Below the pieces are notes generated by a model that was given only the letters and a program-made list of their open reading frames with translations, made no database searches and had not been told where the DNA came from. From Megascapheus bottae (Eukaryota; Chordata; Mammalia; Rodentia; Geomyidae): a stretch of 64,000 bases of DNA. Below are positions 56,131 through 64,000 of the stretch, one piece after another. Position numbers and translations under genes: made by a program. Positions within the stretch are counted from its first letter, which is position 1. Every line of letters starts with the position of its first letter. Where the stretch lies: contig JANJXV010000014.1 of the NCBI GenBank assembly GCA_024803745.1, positions 3,271,001 through 3,335,000 of the forward strand. Reading direction: 5' to 3'.

Positions 56131-57107
56131 TTAAATATTTTTTATTGTAATTAATAAAAGGGTTACATGATATTTGCCACATAGAAGGTGTATTAATTCA
56201 CATACATTGATACCCTTTCACATGACTTGGTCCCCATTACCCTCCCCACCCACCCATCCACCCCCGTCTTGGTTTTCCCCCCTTCCCTATCCAATTTCAA
56301 ATAACCAAATACAAATAAATCCAATATACCAGATAACAAATATATCAGATAACTGTAACAATATGAGATACCCATGGGACAGCAAAAGAGATGAGAGATA
56401 ACATAGTACATTAAGGAGAACAATCATTCATTATATGGCTCTTGTTTCAATATCCTGGAGGTCCTTTCAATTAGCTTCATACTATATAGCCTTATGTATC
56501 AAGGTTTTACTCTATTGCAGATCTCTGCTAGTAGAGCCCAAGGTTTCTACTGATTATGACAAATGAGGGAAACCATTGAGCCTAAGTTCCTTTGAGTCTG
56601 GCTTACTTCACTTAATATGATTTCTTTCTAAGTCTTTCCATTTCCTAACAAATGGGGCAATGTCATTTTTTCTGACAGCAGCATAGAATTCCATTGTGTA
56701 CAAATACCACAAGTTGTTGATCCACTCATCAACTGAGCGACATCTAGGTTGGTTCCATATCTTTGCTATGGTGAATAATGCTGCAATGAACATTGTTGTG
56801 CTAGTGGATTTAGTATGCCCTAGTTTCTGGATGGTTGGGTAAATGCCAAGTAGTGGAATTGCTGGGTCTTAGGGGAGCTCTATGTTTAGCCTTTTGAAGC
56901 ACTGCCATACTGCTTTCCATAGTGGTTGAACGAGTTTGCACTCCCACCAATAGTGTAGTAGTGATTCCTCCTGACCACATCCCCTTCAGTATCTGTTGTT
57001 ATTCATTTTCCTGATCCTGGTCATTCTAACTGGAGTGAGGTGGAATCTTAAAGTTGTTTTGATTTGCATTTCTTTTATGACCAGAGATGTTGAGCAATCT
57101 TTTCCCC
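56131..57107 (-). mobile_element. 5'-truncated L1 inserted antisense into an older L1
   Basis: The minus strand reads from the ORF2 C-terminal third (GCTCAACATCTCTGGTC, then AAGAAATGCAAATCAAAAC) through the C-terminus and 3' UTR to an A-tail at 56131. T/C-rich TTTCCCCCCTTTTTTT and TTTTCCCCTTTTTTTTTT flank it as a plausible TSD. Longest of the younger L1 copies in this window. Confidence 0.9.
56608..56793 (-). pseudogene. L1 ORF2 C-terminal fragment
   Basis: A 61-codon frame matches the ORF2 C-terminus seen at 29007 (IWNQPRCRSVDEWI and WYLYTMEFYAAV blocks) but runs off frame before the normal end. Upstream ORF2 sequence of the same insertion is broken by stops. Endonuclease and most of the reverse transcriptase are absent; no function expected. 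Confidence 0.85.
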
Positions 57108-57370
57108 TTTTTTTTTCCTTATGGTTTTTCTTCAGGTTGCTACTGTATCTGATTTTGTTACCTGGTATATTGTATATATGTTCATTTGTTTATTTGAAAT
57201 ATGGAAGGGAAGGGGGAAAACAAGATGATTGGGAGGGGATGGGGGAAGGAAAGTGGGAGAAAAACATGGTACAGTGTATCAGTGTTCAAGAAGTAATGTA
57301 CCCACTACCTGATGAATGTAACTGTAGCCCCACTATATGCTAGCCCTACAATAAAATACAATAAAAAAAA
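57108..57370 (+). mobile_element. older L1, 3' segment of the split copy
   Basis: TTACCTGGTATATTGTATATA, the G-rich tract, ACTACCTGATGAATGTAAC and CTAGCCCTACAATAAAATA. Together with 55611-56130 it makes one insertion in correct L1 order. Confidence 0.85.
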
Positions 57371-57469
57371 TTTAAACAAATATTTCATAATCTTGAGTCC
57401 CTATCTAAAGTCTATATTAATATAAGACATCGAAAAGTATATTCATTCAGTCATTCAGTGATCATTTCT

Positions 57470-57675
57470 GTTTTATTTTTTTTTTTTTGGCCAGTCCTGA
57501 GCTTGAGCTCAGGACCTGAGCACTGTCCTTGGACTTTCTCAAGTCTAGAGCTCTACCACTTGAGCCTCAGCACCACTTTTGGCTTTTTTCTACGTATGTG
57601 GTACTGAGGAATTGAACCCCGGTCTTCGTGCATGTTAGGCAAGTACTCAACCACTAGGCCAAACTCCCAGCCCCA
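57470..57675 (-). mobile_element. IDL-Geo SINE with 15-bp TSD
   Basis: TCAGTGATCATTTCT is identical at 57455-57469 and 57677-57691. T-run at the left is the A-tail. Minus-strand B box is altered (GGTTCAATTCC). Confidence 0.95.
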
Positions 57676-57691
57676 ATCAGTGATCATTTCT

Positions 57692-58528
57692 TAAGGGGCT
57701 AAGGTCGTTACTAAATTTAGGCTTGCAGATAAATTATTGGCCTTATTTTTTCGACTTTAAGTAACTTCGAATAGCACACACGATTGGAAAGACAAATAGG
57801 CTGGACCTAAGCAGGTTTAGAAATGTCCCTGACCAACTCCCAGTTAGCTTCTAAGTCATGGGAATAAGTCATAAGAGTTTGAAGGAATGCCATGGAGGGT
57901 TTGCAGGATCACCAACGGGCTTAATCCAGCAAGAGGGGAACAGAAACAGGGAAAAAACTTCTACGACTTTTGCTTAAAGAACAGAAAAAGTGGAGAATTA
58001 GTGAATTCTTCTCCCAATCTTTCACGCTGCAAAGTATTGACATAATCTATCCCTTCACATTCATCAATGACTGCTTATCATTAGCATTTAATTTAAAATG
58101 ACTTAAGTTATTCAATTTATTCATAGTTCATTGCATTCCCAATACCTTTGTGTAGACCAATCTATAACCTGCTTATATCTTTATATACAGACACACACCT
58201 TCACACAGCTTCCTCTAATTACTGGAATATTTCTGGTTTTCTTGAAGTCATTATTTTGTTAGATTAGGGTTTTCGCTTCTGCACCTGATTCATTTTTACC
58301 CATCATCAAAGCTTCCACTAAGCATCACTTTCTTGATAACTGATGATCCTCCTCCTCGCGGTGCTGGTACACACCCTTGCTCCAGGGGCCCAGTGCCAGC
58401 TGCTAGATATGAGGTGCCTCTGCACACTGGCTTTCCTGTCAGTCCTGGCTAAGTCTGTTGTCCACACCTAAGTCCTAATTATACCCCTGTTCAGTCTCAA
58501 GGTATACCCATGTTGATAGATTTTTCTG
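57692..58528. other. unique block with a GC-rich patch
   Basis: Mostly AT-rich; 58345-58470 is clearly richer in G and C and contains a CpG pair cluster (CTCCTCGCGGTGC). See the small open frame inside it. Confidence 0.45.
58343..58471 (+). other. 42-codon open frame with a signal-peptide-like start
   Basis: ATG at 58343, stop at 58469-58471. The first 18 residues have a hydrophobic LLLAVLV core followed by a small-residue GAQC end, the general form of a cleavable signal peptide. A second hydrophobic stretch (CLCTLAFLSVLA) follows. Three cysteines in total; no known family recognised. No Kozak, splice or poly(A) evidence supports expression, and chance is likely. Confidence 0.12.
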
Positions 58529-58529
58529 C

Positions 58530-58610
58530 TTTCAGTACTAGTTATTAAATCCAAAGCCTTGCACTAGCTAGGAAAGCATGATGTCACTTGAGCCACACAC
58601 CCAGTCCTTT
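58530..58610 (-). mobile_element. ID-like SINE
   Basis: Plus-strand CCAAAGCCTTGCACTAGC and GTCACTTGAGCCACACACCC are the complement of an ID-type tRNA-like element. Confidence 0.55.
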
Positions 58611-58739
58611 CACCTATAGCTCTTTTTTTTTCAAATACCGTCGGAAGCTAACTTCACTAGGGTTGGTTTGGGGCTACAATCCTCTTATTTCCACTCCCAA
58701 ATGAGGAATGGGATAATATGTGAAACTATCCCTGACTTG

Positions 58740-58832
58740 CTTTTGAGATAGAGTCCTACTAACTTTTTTGCCTGACTGTCCTCCAACTACAGTCCTCTTG
58801 TCTCCCCAAAACAGCTGGGGTTATTATAGGTG
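58740..58832 (-). mobile_element. B1-like SINE fragment
   Basis: TTTTGAGATAGAGTCCTACT, TCCTCCAACTACAGTCC and CAGCTGGGGTTATTATAGG are the complement of B1. Confidence 0.55.
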
Positions 58833-59324
58833 TAAATCTGTAAAATGTCCATCATAAAGTGTCTTAATTTGGGCAGTGAATTATAAGGACAATGCAAATG
58901 ATGGATACAAAGAAGACTAAACAATAATAATGGTCTATGTCCTTGTTTTTTTAATAATAATATACCAGATAATCTCATTTTTCAATATTTGCAATTATTA
59001 CTCATGTGCCATTCCTATGCTCAAAGCTATCACAGTATGAACACCAAATATCAGCCAAAGTAAAATCACATCTTCAGTTCATGCTAGAAATATACCACAT
59101 TTTCCTAAGAATAAAGTCATATATTCTTCCCAACTTTTTAAAAGATGCTGCAAGTGTATCTATTTCCTAAATGGGAATAGAGTAACTCATATGGTTTCCC
59201 TCTTACATAAAAAAGAGAAATAATTTTCTGAAAATACTATGCTTACTCTTCAATATTATACTGTTCTTTATGTTCTTGTTTGCTGTTTTTATTTTATTTC
59301 ATTTAATTTTAGAAAAATGCTTTG
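58833..59324. other. unique block
   Basis: Nothing recognised. Confidence 0.35.
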
Positions 59325-59412
59325 ACTCTACAGCTTAGGTTGGCCTAGAACTCACAACATAGTACTTCAACTTCTTAGTGCTGAGGTTACAGGCAAGAAG
59401 CACCATGACTGA
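59325..59412 (-). mobile_element. B1 SINE fragment
   Basis: GGTTGGCCTAGAACTCACAA then GTGCTGAGGTTACAGGC is the complement of B1. Confidence 0.65.
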
Positions 59413-59881
59413 CTTATATTATTTTTTAAATTATAACTCAAAAACTGTACATGAACCCCCAAATTTATTTAAAATTTAAAAACAAAGATATAGAAAACTA
59501 TTAAGTCTTTTTATTCCTTAGTGTGCCATTAAAATCTCTTTCTAGTTAGGGAAAATGTGTTTATAGATAAACAAATTTGCATGAATGAGCAAAACCATTT
59601 CATATCTCATCTTAACTGTCAGACATCTTCTGGGTAATATAATTCATAGAGAAAACATACAGGCAAGAAAATAATTCCAGGGCCTAGGATTATTTATTTC
59701 TATGCAATTTACTACTAATTATATACAAATTACAGAGTAAAATGTGAAAACTAGTTTGTGGATAAACAAAAGTCATGCTCACCAAGAGCTTCATTAGAGA
59801 ATAAGACAAACAACTTCTAAAATATTTACAAAATTGTAACATAGCTTTGGAACTGAAGCAAATACAAAAATCAATATTAAG
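59413..59881. other. unique AT-rich block
   Basis: Nothing recognised; the 70-codon minus-strand frame at 59690-59902 has no domain. Confidence 0.35.
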
Positions 59882-60025
59882 AGCTGGGCAGTAGCACCTC
59901 ACACCTCGATCTTAGTTACTTACAAAGCTGAGATCTGAAAATCATGGATCAAAGCCAGCCCAGACACGAAACCCCATGAGATTCTCATCTCGAGCAATTT
60001 AGCATCAAAAAAACTGTAAATGGAG
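59882..60025 (+). mobile_element. 7SL-Geo SINE, left piece split by IDL-Geo
   Basis: GAGCTGGGCAGTAGCACC, AGCTGAGATCTGAAAATC and CATGAGATTCTCATC. It stops at the A-rich linker, as in the element at 34502, and resumes at 60222. Confidence 0.82.
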
Positions 60026-60221
60026 GGGGCGGGCGTTTGGCGTAGTGGTAGAGTGCTCGCCTAGCATGCACGAACCAGGTTTGATTCCTGGGTACCACAT
60101 ACATAGAAAAAAAGCTGGAAGTGGTGCTGAGGCTCAAGTGGTAGAGTGCTAAGCCTTGAAAAAGTCCAAGGACAGTGCCCTGAAACCAAGCCCAGGACTG
60201 GCAAAAAAAAAAAAAAAAAAA
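60026..60221 (+). mobile_element. IDL-Geo SINE nested in 7SL-Geo
   Basis: GGGGCGGGCGTTTGGCG to CCCAGGACTGGCAAAA. AAAAAAACTGTAAATGGAG is identical at 60007-60025 and 60222-60240, a 19-bp TSD. The right monomer has a deletion (CAGTGCCCTGAAACC). Confidence 0.95.
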
Positions 60222-60345
60222 AAAAAAACTGTAAATGGAGCCCAAATGGAGCCCTATCCTTGCTCAAGGAGCCCCATCCTTGAGCAAAAGAAGCTCAGGG
60301 ACAGAACCCATGCCCTCAGTGTAATTCCTGGGGCTAGCACATATG
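60222..60345 (+). mobile_element. 7SL-Geo SINE, right piece
   Basis: GAAGCTCAGGGACAGAACCC then GTGTAATTCCTGGGGC completes the element begun at 59882. A short local duplication (TGGAGCCC and CCTTGCTCAAGG versus CCTTGAGC) disturbs the middle. Confidence 0.7.
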
Positions 60346-62071
60346 TGCAGACACATAAATCAATATTAAGGGAATAAGGGGGATGAAAATAAGTAGCTCC
60401 ATCCCACTTACTGAAAAGAACAAAAGAAACTCCATTACACATACCAAGAAATAAAAGAGGGATGGAGACTAAACTGTAAGAAATTATTTGTCTCCTTTAA
60501 GTAAATTTTAAAGCATATTTATTATAAGAATACAATATATGCATATATATATAGGTTACCAAAATTGTAGCAAGTTTCTACAATCTCTAAGTAGCTTTAA
60601 AACTTTCTGATGAAACCTCAATTTTTAGATCCTCTCACAACAAGCTTAAAGAAATCCCCTCCCCCTTCAACCGTATCTCATAGACCCATACTTTAATGAC
60701 TCCTCCATGTTACTTTATGAATTATCATTACTTTACAGAATAGACAAATTTCCCAATGAGCACACAACTTCAACTAACCAGAGCAGTGGCCAGAAAAAAT
60801 AACCTATAATGAAATCACTAACTTTCATTCACAGCAGCCAAGTGGAAGGATTTCACCAAGAACTGAAAACCTTGAATCCAACAATTCTGACTTCCCCCCA
60901 TCAAGAATTTCTCCAGAAAATGGCTTTATACTTACCTGCACTGGACCTCTCTAGTCAACCCATGCTGCAAATTCTCAACTTTTCTTCTATAATCATGTAA
61001 ATAACTTAATTCTCTAAAATACATCTGTATATCCATGATATTGGCTCTGTGCTTCTAGAGATCTATGATGAATCCGTTAAACTCAATATTAAATATAAAC
61101 TAAACATTAACTATATCAGGTGTGGGAATGGGAGACACTTTCAGAAATACTTGAATCAACATTCTCAGTTTATTTCCACCTTCTTCCAGCAAGCACAACA
61201 AAAATCCTATAGCTCATATGGAACAACTCTAACCAATGGATTTCCTTTCTAGATTAAGGGTAAGAATTCCATAAGACAACATCAGCCAAAAGTAAGTTGC
61301 CTCCAGATTAGCTATTACTCAGAGAACTCACTATTCAAAGAAAGCTCTAGGAACATAGAAACTCCACAAGCATCATTAGCTCATTGGAAAAACACAATTC
61401 TCACTCAAATATGGTTGGGGAATATAATTAGCTAAGAATACTACCGCTGACTAAAATCAACCAAAAACATTATATCTTCTTGAACTTCTATCATCTTGTA
61501 ACCAATATATTTTTAAAAAGCTTAAATCAGAATATTTTATGTTTCTGTTGCTTTCCCTTTAGCCCTTAAAATTATAGTCATTTGGGTATGACTAGTAGAA
61601 ATTTAGTATTCAATAAACTATTAAGAGAATTTGCTAGCCATATTATAGGAAGGTTTAAGCATACTTGATAACAAAAACTCACAGTACAGTATCAGATTAT
61701 ATAGAAAATCAACTTAATTAGGACTTCATCAGAACTTAAAAAATGCCAGAATTGCTCACAGCAATAAGGTTAGAGTTCATCTGATCTAATCTGGCCAGAA
61801 GCAATACTTTAAACTGCTAATTCCAGACCTCAGCATACCTCTACTGTGACATTATCTACCAAAACTAGTAGATAATTCAATTGATGAAAAACTATGCAAT
61901 GCACAGAGAAATTGACCTTTGGCTCTAACTACAAATACTATATATTGCCATACAGTCTAATAATACATCAAATGAATCTTCTCTCCACTACGACTCTTGT
62001 TAAGAATAACAGGAAAGCAGTCATTGGCTCATGTTCTGGAACAGGAAACATATTCAAAAGGACTCTGTGGA
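60346..62071. other. unique block, about 1.7 kb
   Basis: TA-rich patch near 60530-60553; otherwise no recognised repeat or exon. Frames at 60809-61000 and 61049-61252 have no domain. Confidence 0.4.
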
Positions 62072-62085
62072 AGCAATCCTGTTTT

Positions 62086-62284
62086 GTTTTTTGTCTTTGT
62101 TTTGTCCTGGGCTTGGGCTCAGGGCCTGAGCACCATCCTTGGACTTTCTCAAGTCTAGAGCTCTACCACTTGAGCCTCAGCACCACTTACAGCTTTTTTC
62201 TATGTATGTGATACTGAGGAATCCAACCCTGGTCTTCGTGCATGCTAAGTAAACACTCTTCCACTAGGCCAAACTCCCTGCCCC
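62086..62284 (-). mobile_element. IDL-Geo SINE with 14-bp TSD
   Basis: AGCAATCCTGTTTT is identical at 62072-62085 and 62285-62298. Body is the complement of a moderately diverged dimer with the tail region altered to GTTTTTTGTC-type sequence. Confidence 0.94.
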
Positions 62285-62298
62285 AGCAATCCTGTTTT

Positions 62299-62745
62299 TA
62301 ACTGAATGCAGAAAAGTATTTTTCACAGGATTATAGGCATGTAAGAAACTGAAGTTGACATCTCCACTCCCGCCCCTTCACAGACAGGAAGTCAATTCAG
62401 GTTCAATAATCTAACAGATCAAAAAGACAGATGCTCACAATGGGAAAATGGCTAGGCTTTCTCGGACAAATGCTTATTATTTTCAGTAAGACCACTCACT
62501 AAAATGTGATTCACTTCAAATATAGTACATTTCATTTCTGAACACATTTCTTAACTAAGTTCAAAGCATCAGTTACAACATAGCTGAACTCAAGGAAAAC
62601 ATCTATGCAAATGTTATTGTTACAATTTCAAATGAATTAAAAGGTCTTTCTCCATAAAACTTAAAAACAGCCATAAATTTAAGATGAATTTTATCATTGG
62701 TTAAAGAATAGAGTAACAACTGGAATTCTGGACAGCACACACTGG
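62299..62745. other. unique block
   Basis: Nothing recognised. Confidence 0.35.
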
Positions 62746-62822
62746 GATTTATTATGTAGCTCACTGACAGAGCTCTTGACTAGTGTGATCCAAGGCACTG
62801 GGTTCAATTCACAGCAGCACAG
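62746..62822 (+). mobile_element. ID SINE monomer
   Basis: GGGATTTATTATGTAGCTCAC, GACAGAGCTCTTGACTAG and GGCACTGGGTTCAATTCACAG match an ID element (BC1-like, tRNA-Ala-derived) without a right monomer. The B box reads GGTTCAATTCA. Confidence 0.75.
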
Positions 62823-63352
62823 GTAAGGAGGGGAAGAAAGGAAAACTTTGGGACAGTATAATCAAAAGTGATTTTTCATCTTCCTTAAATTACTATTGCT
62901 AATCCAGTTATATCCCTTTACCACAATTTTATGTAATAAGGAACATATACTAATAATTTTATAAAACTGAGTAAATCTAGAAGGAGAAATACTTCTGAAA
63001 CTTCAGCTTTCCTCCATCTACCCAGAAAATACATACCCAAGTTACTATCTTTTTTCAGGTATATATGTTTCCAAAATAAAAATGAGATTGTAGTGCACAT
63101 TATGCATTTAACCAGGCCAGTTATTGTGAAGTAATTCTCATCCTAAAATAATCTCAGAAGAGATGAGTGAGAAAGTCTTATGTTATTATACTACATATCA
63201 TAATGAATCTATCCATTCTGATATATTTGGATATGTGAGTTGCTTTAACTTTCTCCTAATGCAAATGACAATTTGATGTGGTCTTTACTAACCATCACAA
63301 ACAAGTAGGCAGTAAGCAACACTCAGAATCCCTCTCAAGGAAGTCTGCAATG
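62823..63352. other. unique block
   Basis: Nothing recognised. Confidence 0.35.
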
Positions 63353-63430
63353 GGCTGGGAATATGGTTCAATAGCGGAGAACTGGCACAAGTGAGGCTCC
63401 AGTTCAATACTCAGAACTTAAAAACAAAAG
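63353..63430 (+). mobile_element. ID SINE monomer, diverged
   Basis: GGGCTGGGAATATGGTTCAAT, GGAGAACTGGCACAAG and CCAGTTCAATACTCAG in ID order with an A-rich end. Confidence 0.65.
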
Positions 63431-63440
63431 TAAAATAATG

Positions 63441-63552
63441 CGAGAGGTGATGGCATAGGCCTGCAATCCCTGCACTCTGGAGGCTGAGGCAGGAGGCCCA
63501 GGGGTTCAAGGCTAGACTGAGCGACTTAGTGAGATCATATTGTAGAAACAAT
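63441..63552 (+). mobile_element. B1 SINE monomer
   Basis: GAGGTGATGGCATAGGCC, GGAGGCTGAGGCAGGAGG and GACTTAGTGAGATCATATTG in B1 order. Confidence 0.8.
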
Positions 63553-64000
63553 AATAATAAGTCAACAGGATGTAAAGTCTACATCCTTACCAAGAAATTA
63601 ATGTAACATGTAGGAATTATGGGAGTCATTTTCATTTACCAGAAGAAAAACAGGCATATAAAAATAATGCTGGTGCAAGGAGTCTGAGACGGCAATGCAA
63701 ATGTAGTAAAGTGCTAATTAGAAACAAATAAGCCTCTCTGAGTAATAATTCAGGCAGGATGTATTTTAGCAAATATTCATTTATTTTTATAAATGTATCA
63801 TGGAAAATCCCAAATGCTGTGCAAAAGAAGAAGTTATTACAAAGTGAATCCCTACTGAACATTAATTTAGCATCGTGCACATATATCGAAAGTCAGTGAC
63901 GACATGGTTTAAATTATTGTTATTGTCAATGAAGTAACATCTGACATGAATAAAAAGAAAAGCTTCCATCTCACTGTATATTATTAACAGGCCCACAGCA
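63553..64000. other. unique block at the window end
   Basis: Nothing recognised; an 82-codon minus-strand frame (63632-63880) has no domain. Confidence 0.35.

Noticed and set aside
56996..57343. 115-codon plus-strand frame, one of the longest here
   Set aside because: Its first part is antisense to an inserted L1 and its second part is the 3' UTR of another L1; it crosses the junction between them.

Overview
This is nuclear DNA of a mammal, most likely a rodent of the superfamily Geomyoidea (kangaroo rats, pocket mice, pocket gophers). The case rests on the repeats. The window carries about 22 copies of a dimeric SINE whose left half is an ID-like, tRNA-Ala-derived monomer and whose right half is a distinct monomer; that layout matches what I recall of IDL-Geo, a SINE described as restricted to Geomyoidea. 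About 19 copies of a second dimeric SINE have a 7SL (B1/Alu-like) head and what looks like a version of the same right half. I call these IDL-Geo and 7SL-Geo; the second name is only a label. Old pan-mammalian repeats (MIR, L2, MER5-like, L1M) and long CA microsatellites also fit a mammal.

I find no protein-coding gene, no exon I would defend and no functional RNA gene. No open reading frame is longer than 167 codons. The long ones lie in repeats, are antisense to repeats, or overlap other open frames with no recognisable domain. The window is intergenic DNA or the inside of a large intron.

Layout. 0-5 kb: a 7SL-Geo, a MER5-like remnant, a 5'-inverted L1, and an A-tailed retrocopy candidate near 3.6 kb. 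5-8 kb: a SINE cluster with two sister 7SL-Geo copies. 8.5-9.9 kb: an ancient L1 ORF2 remnant. 10-20 kb: scattered SINEs, CA repeats and a group of overlapping open frames at 17.3-17.8 kb. 20-28 kb: a purine tract, an L1ME-like tail, a tiny tail-less 7SL insertion and a palindrome with two octamer motifs. 28-34 kb: three lineage-specific L1 insertions, one inverted and nested in a SINE. 34-46 kb: dense SINEs, some nested, another inverted L1, MIR, L2 and an LTR-like relic. 46-54 kb: mostly unique sequence. 54-58 kb: L2-like sequence and an L1-in-L1-with-SINE nest. 58-64 kb: a GC-rich patch with a 42-codon frame, ID and B1 monomers, and IDL-Geo copies.

The elements interact as parasite layers. 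Target-site duplications (TSDs) starting with A-runs imply L1-machinery insertion of the SINEs. The A-rich linker inside 7SL-Geo has itself been used as a target. Several IDL-Geo copies keep intact pol III boxes, A-tails and near-perfect TSDs and are probably young. All family assignments are by eye; edges of old repeats may be off by tens of bases.
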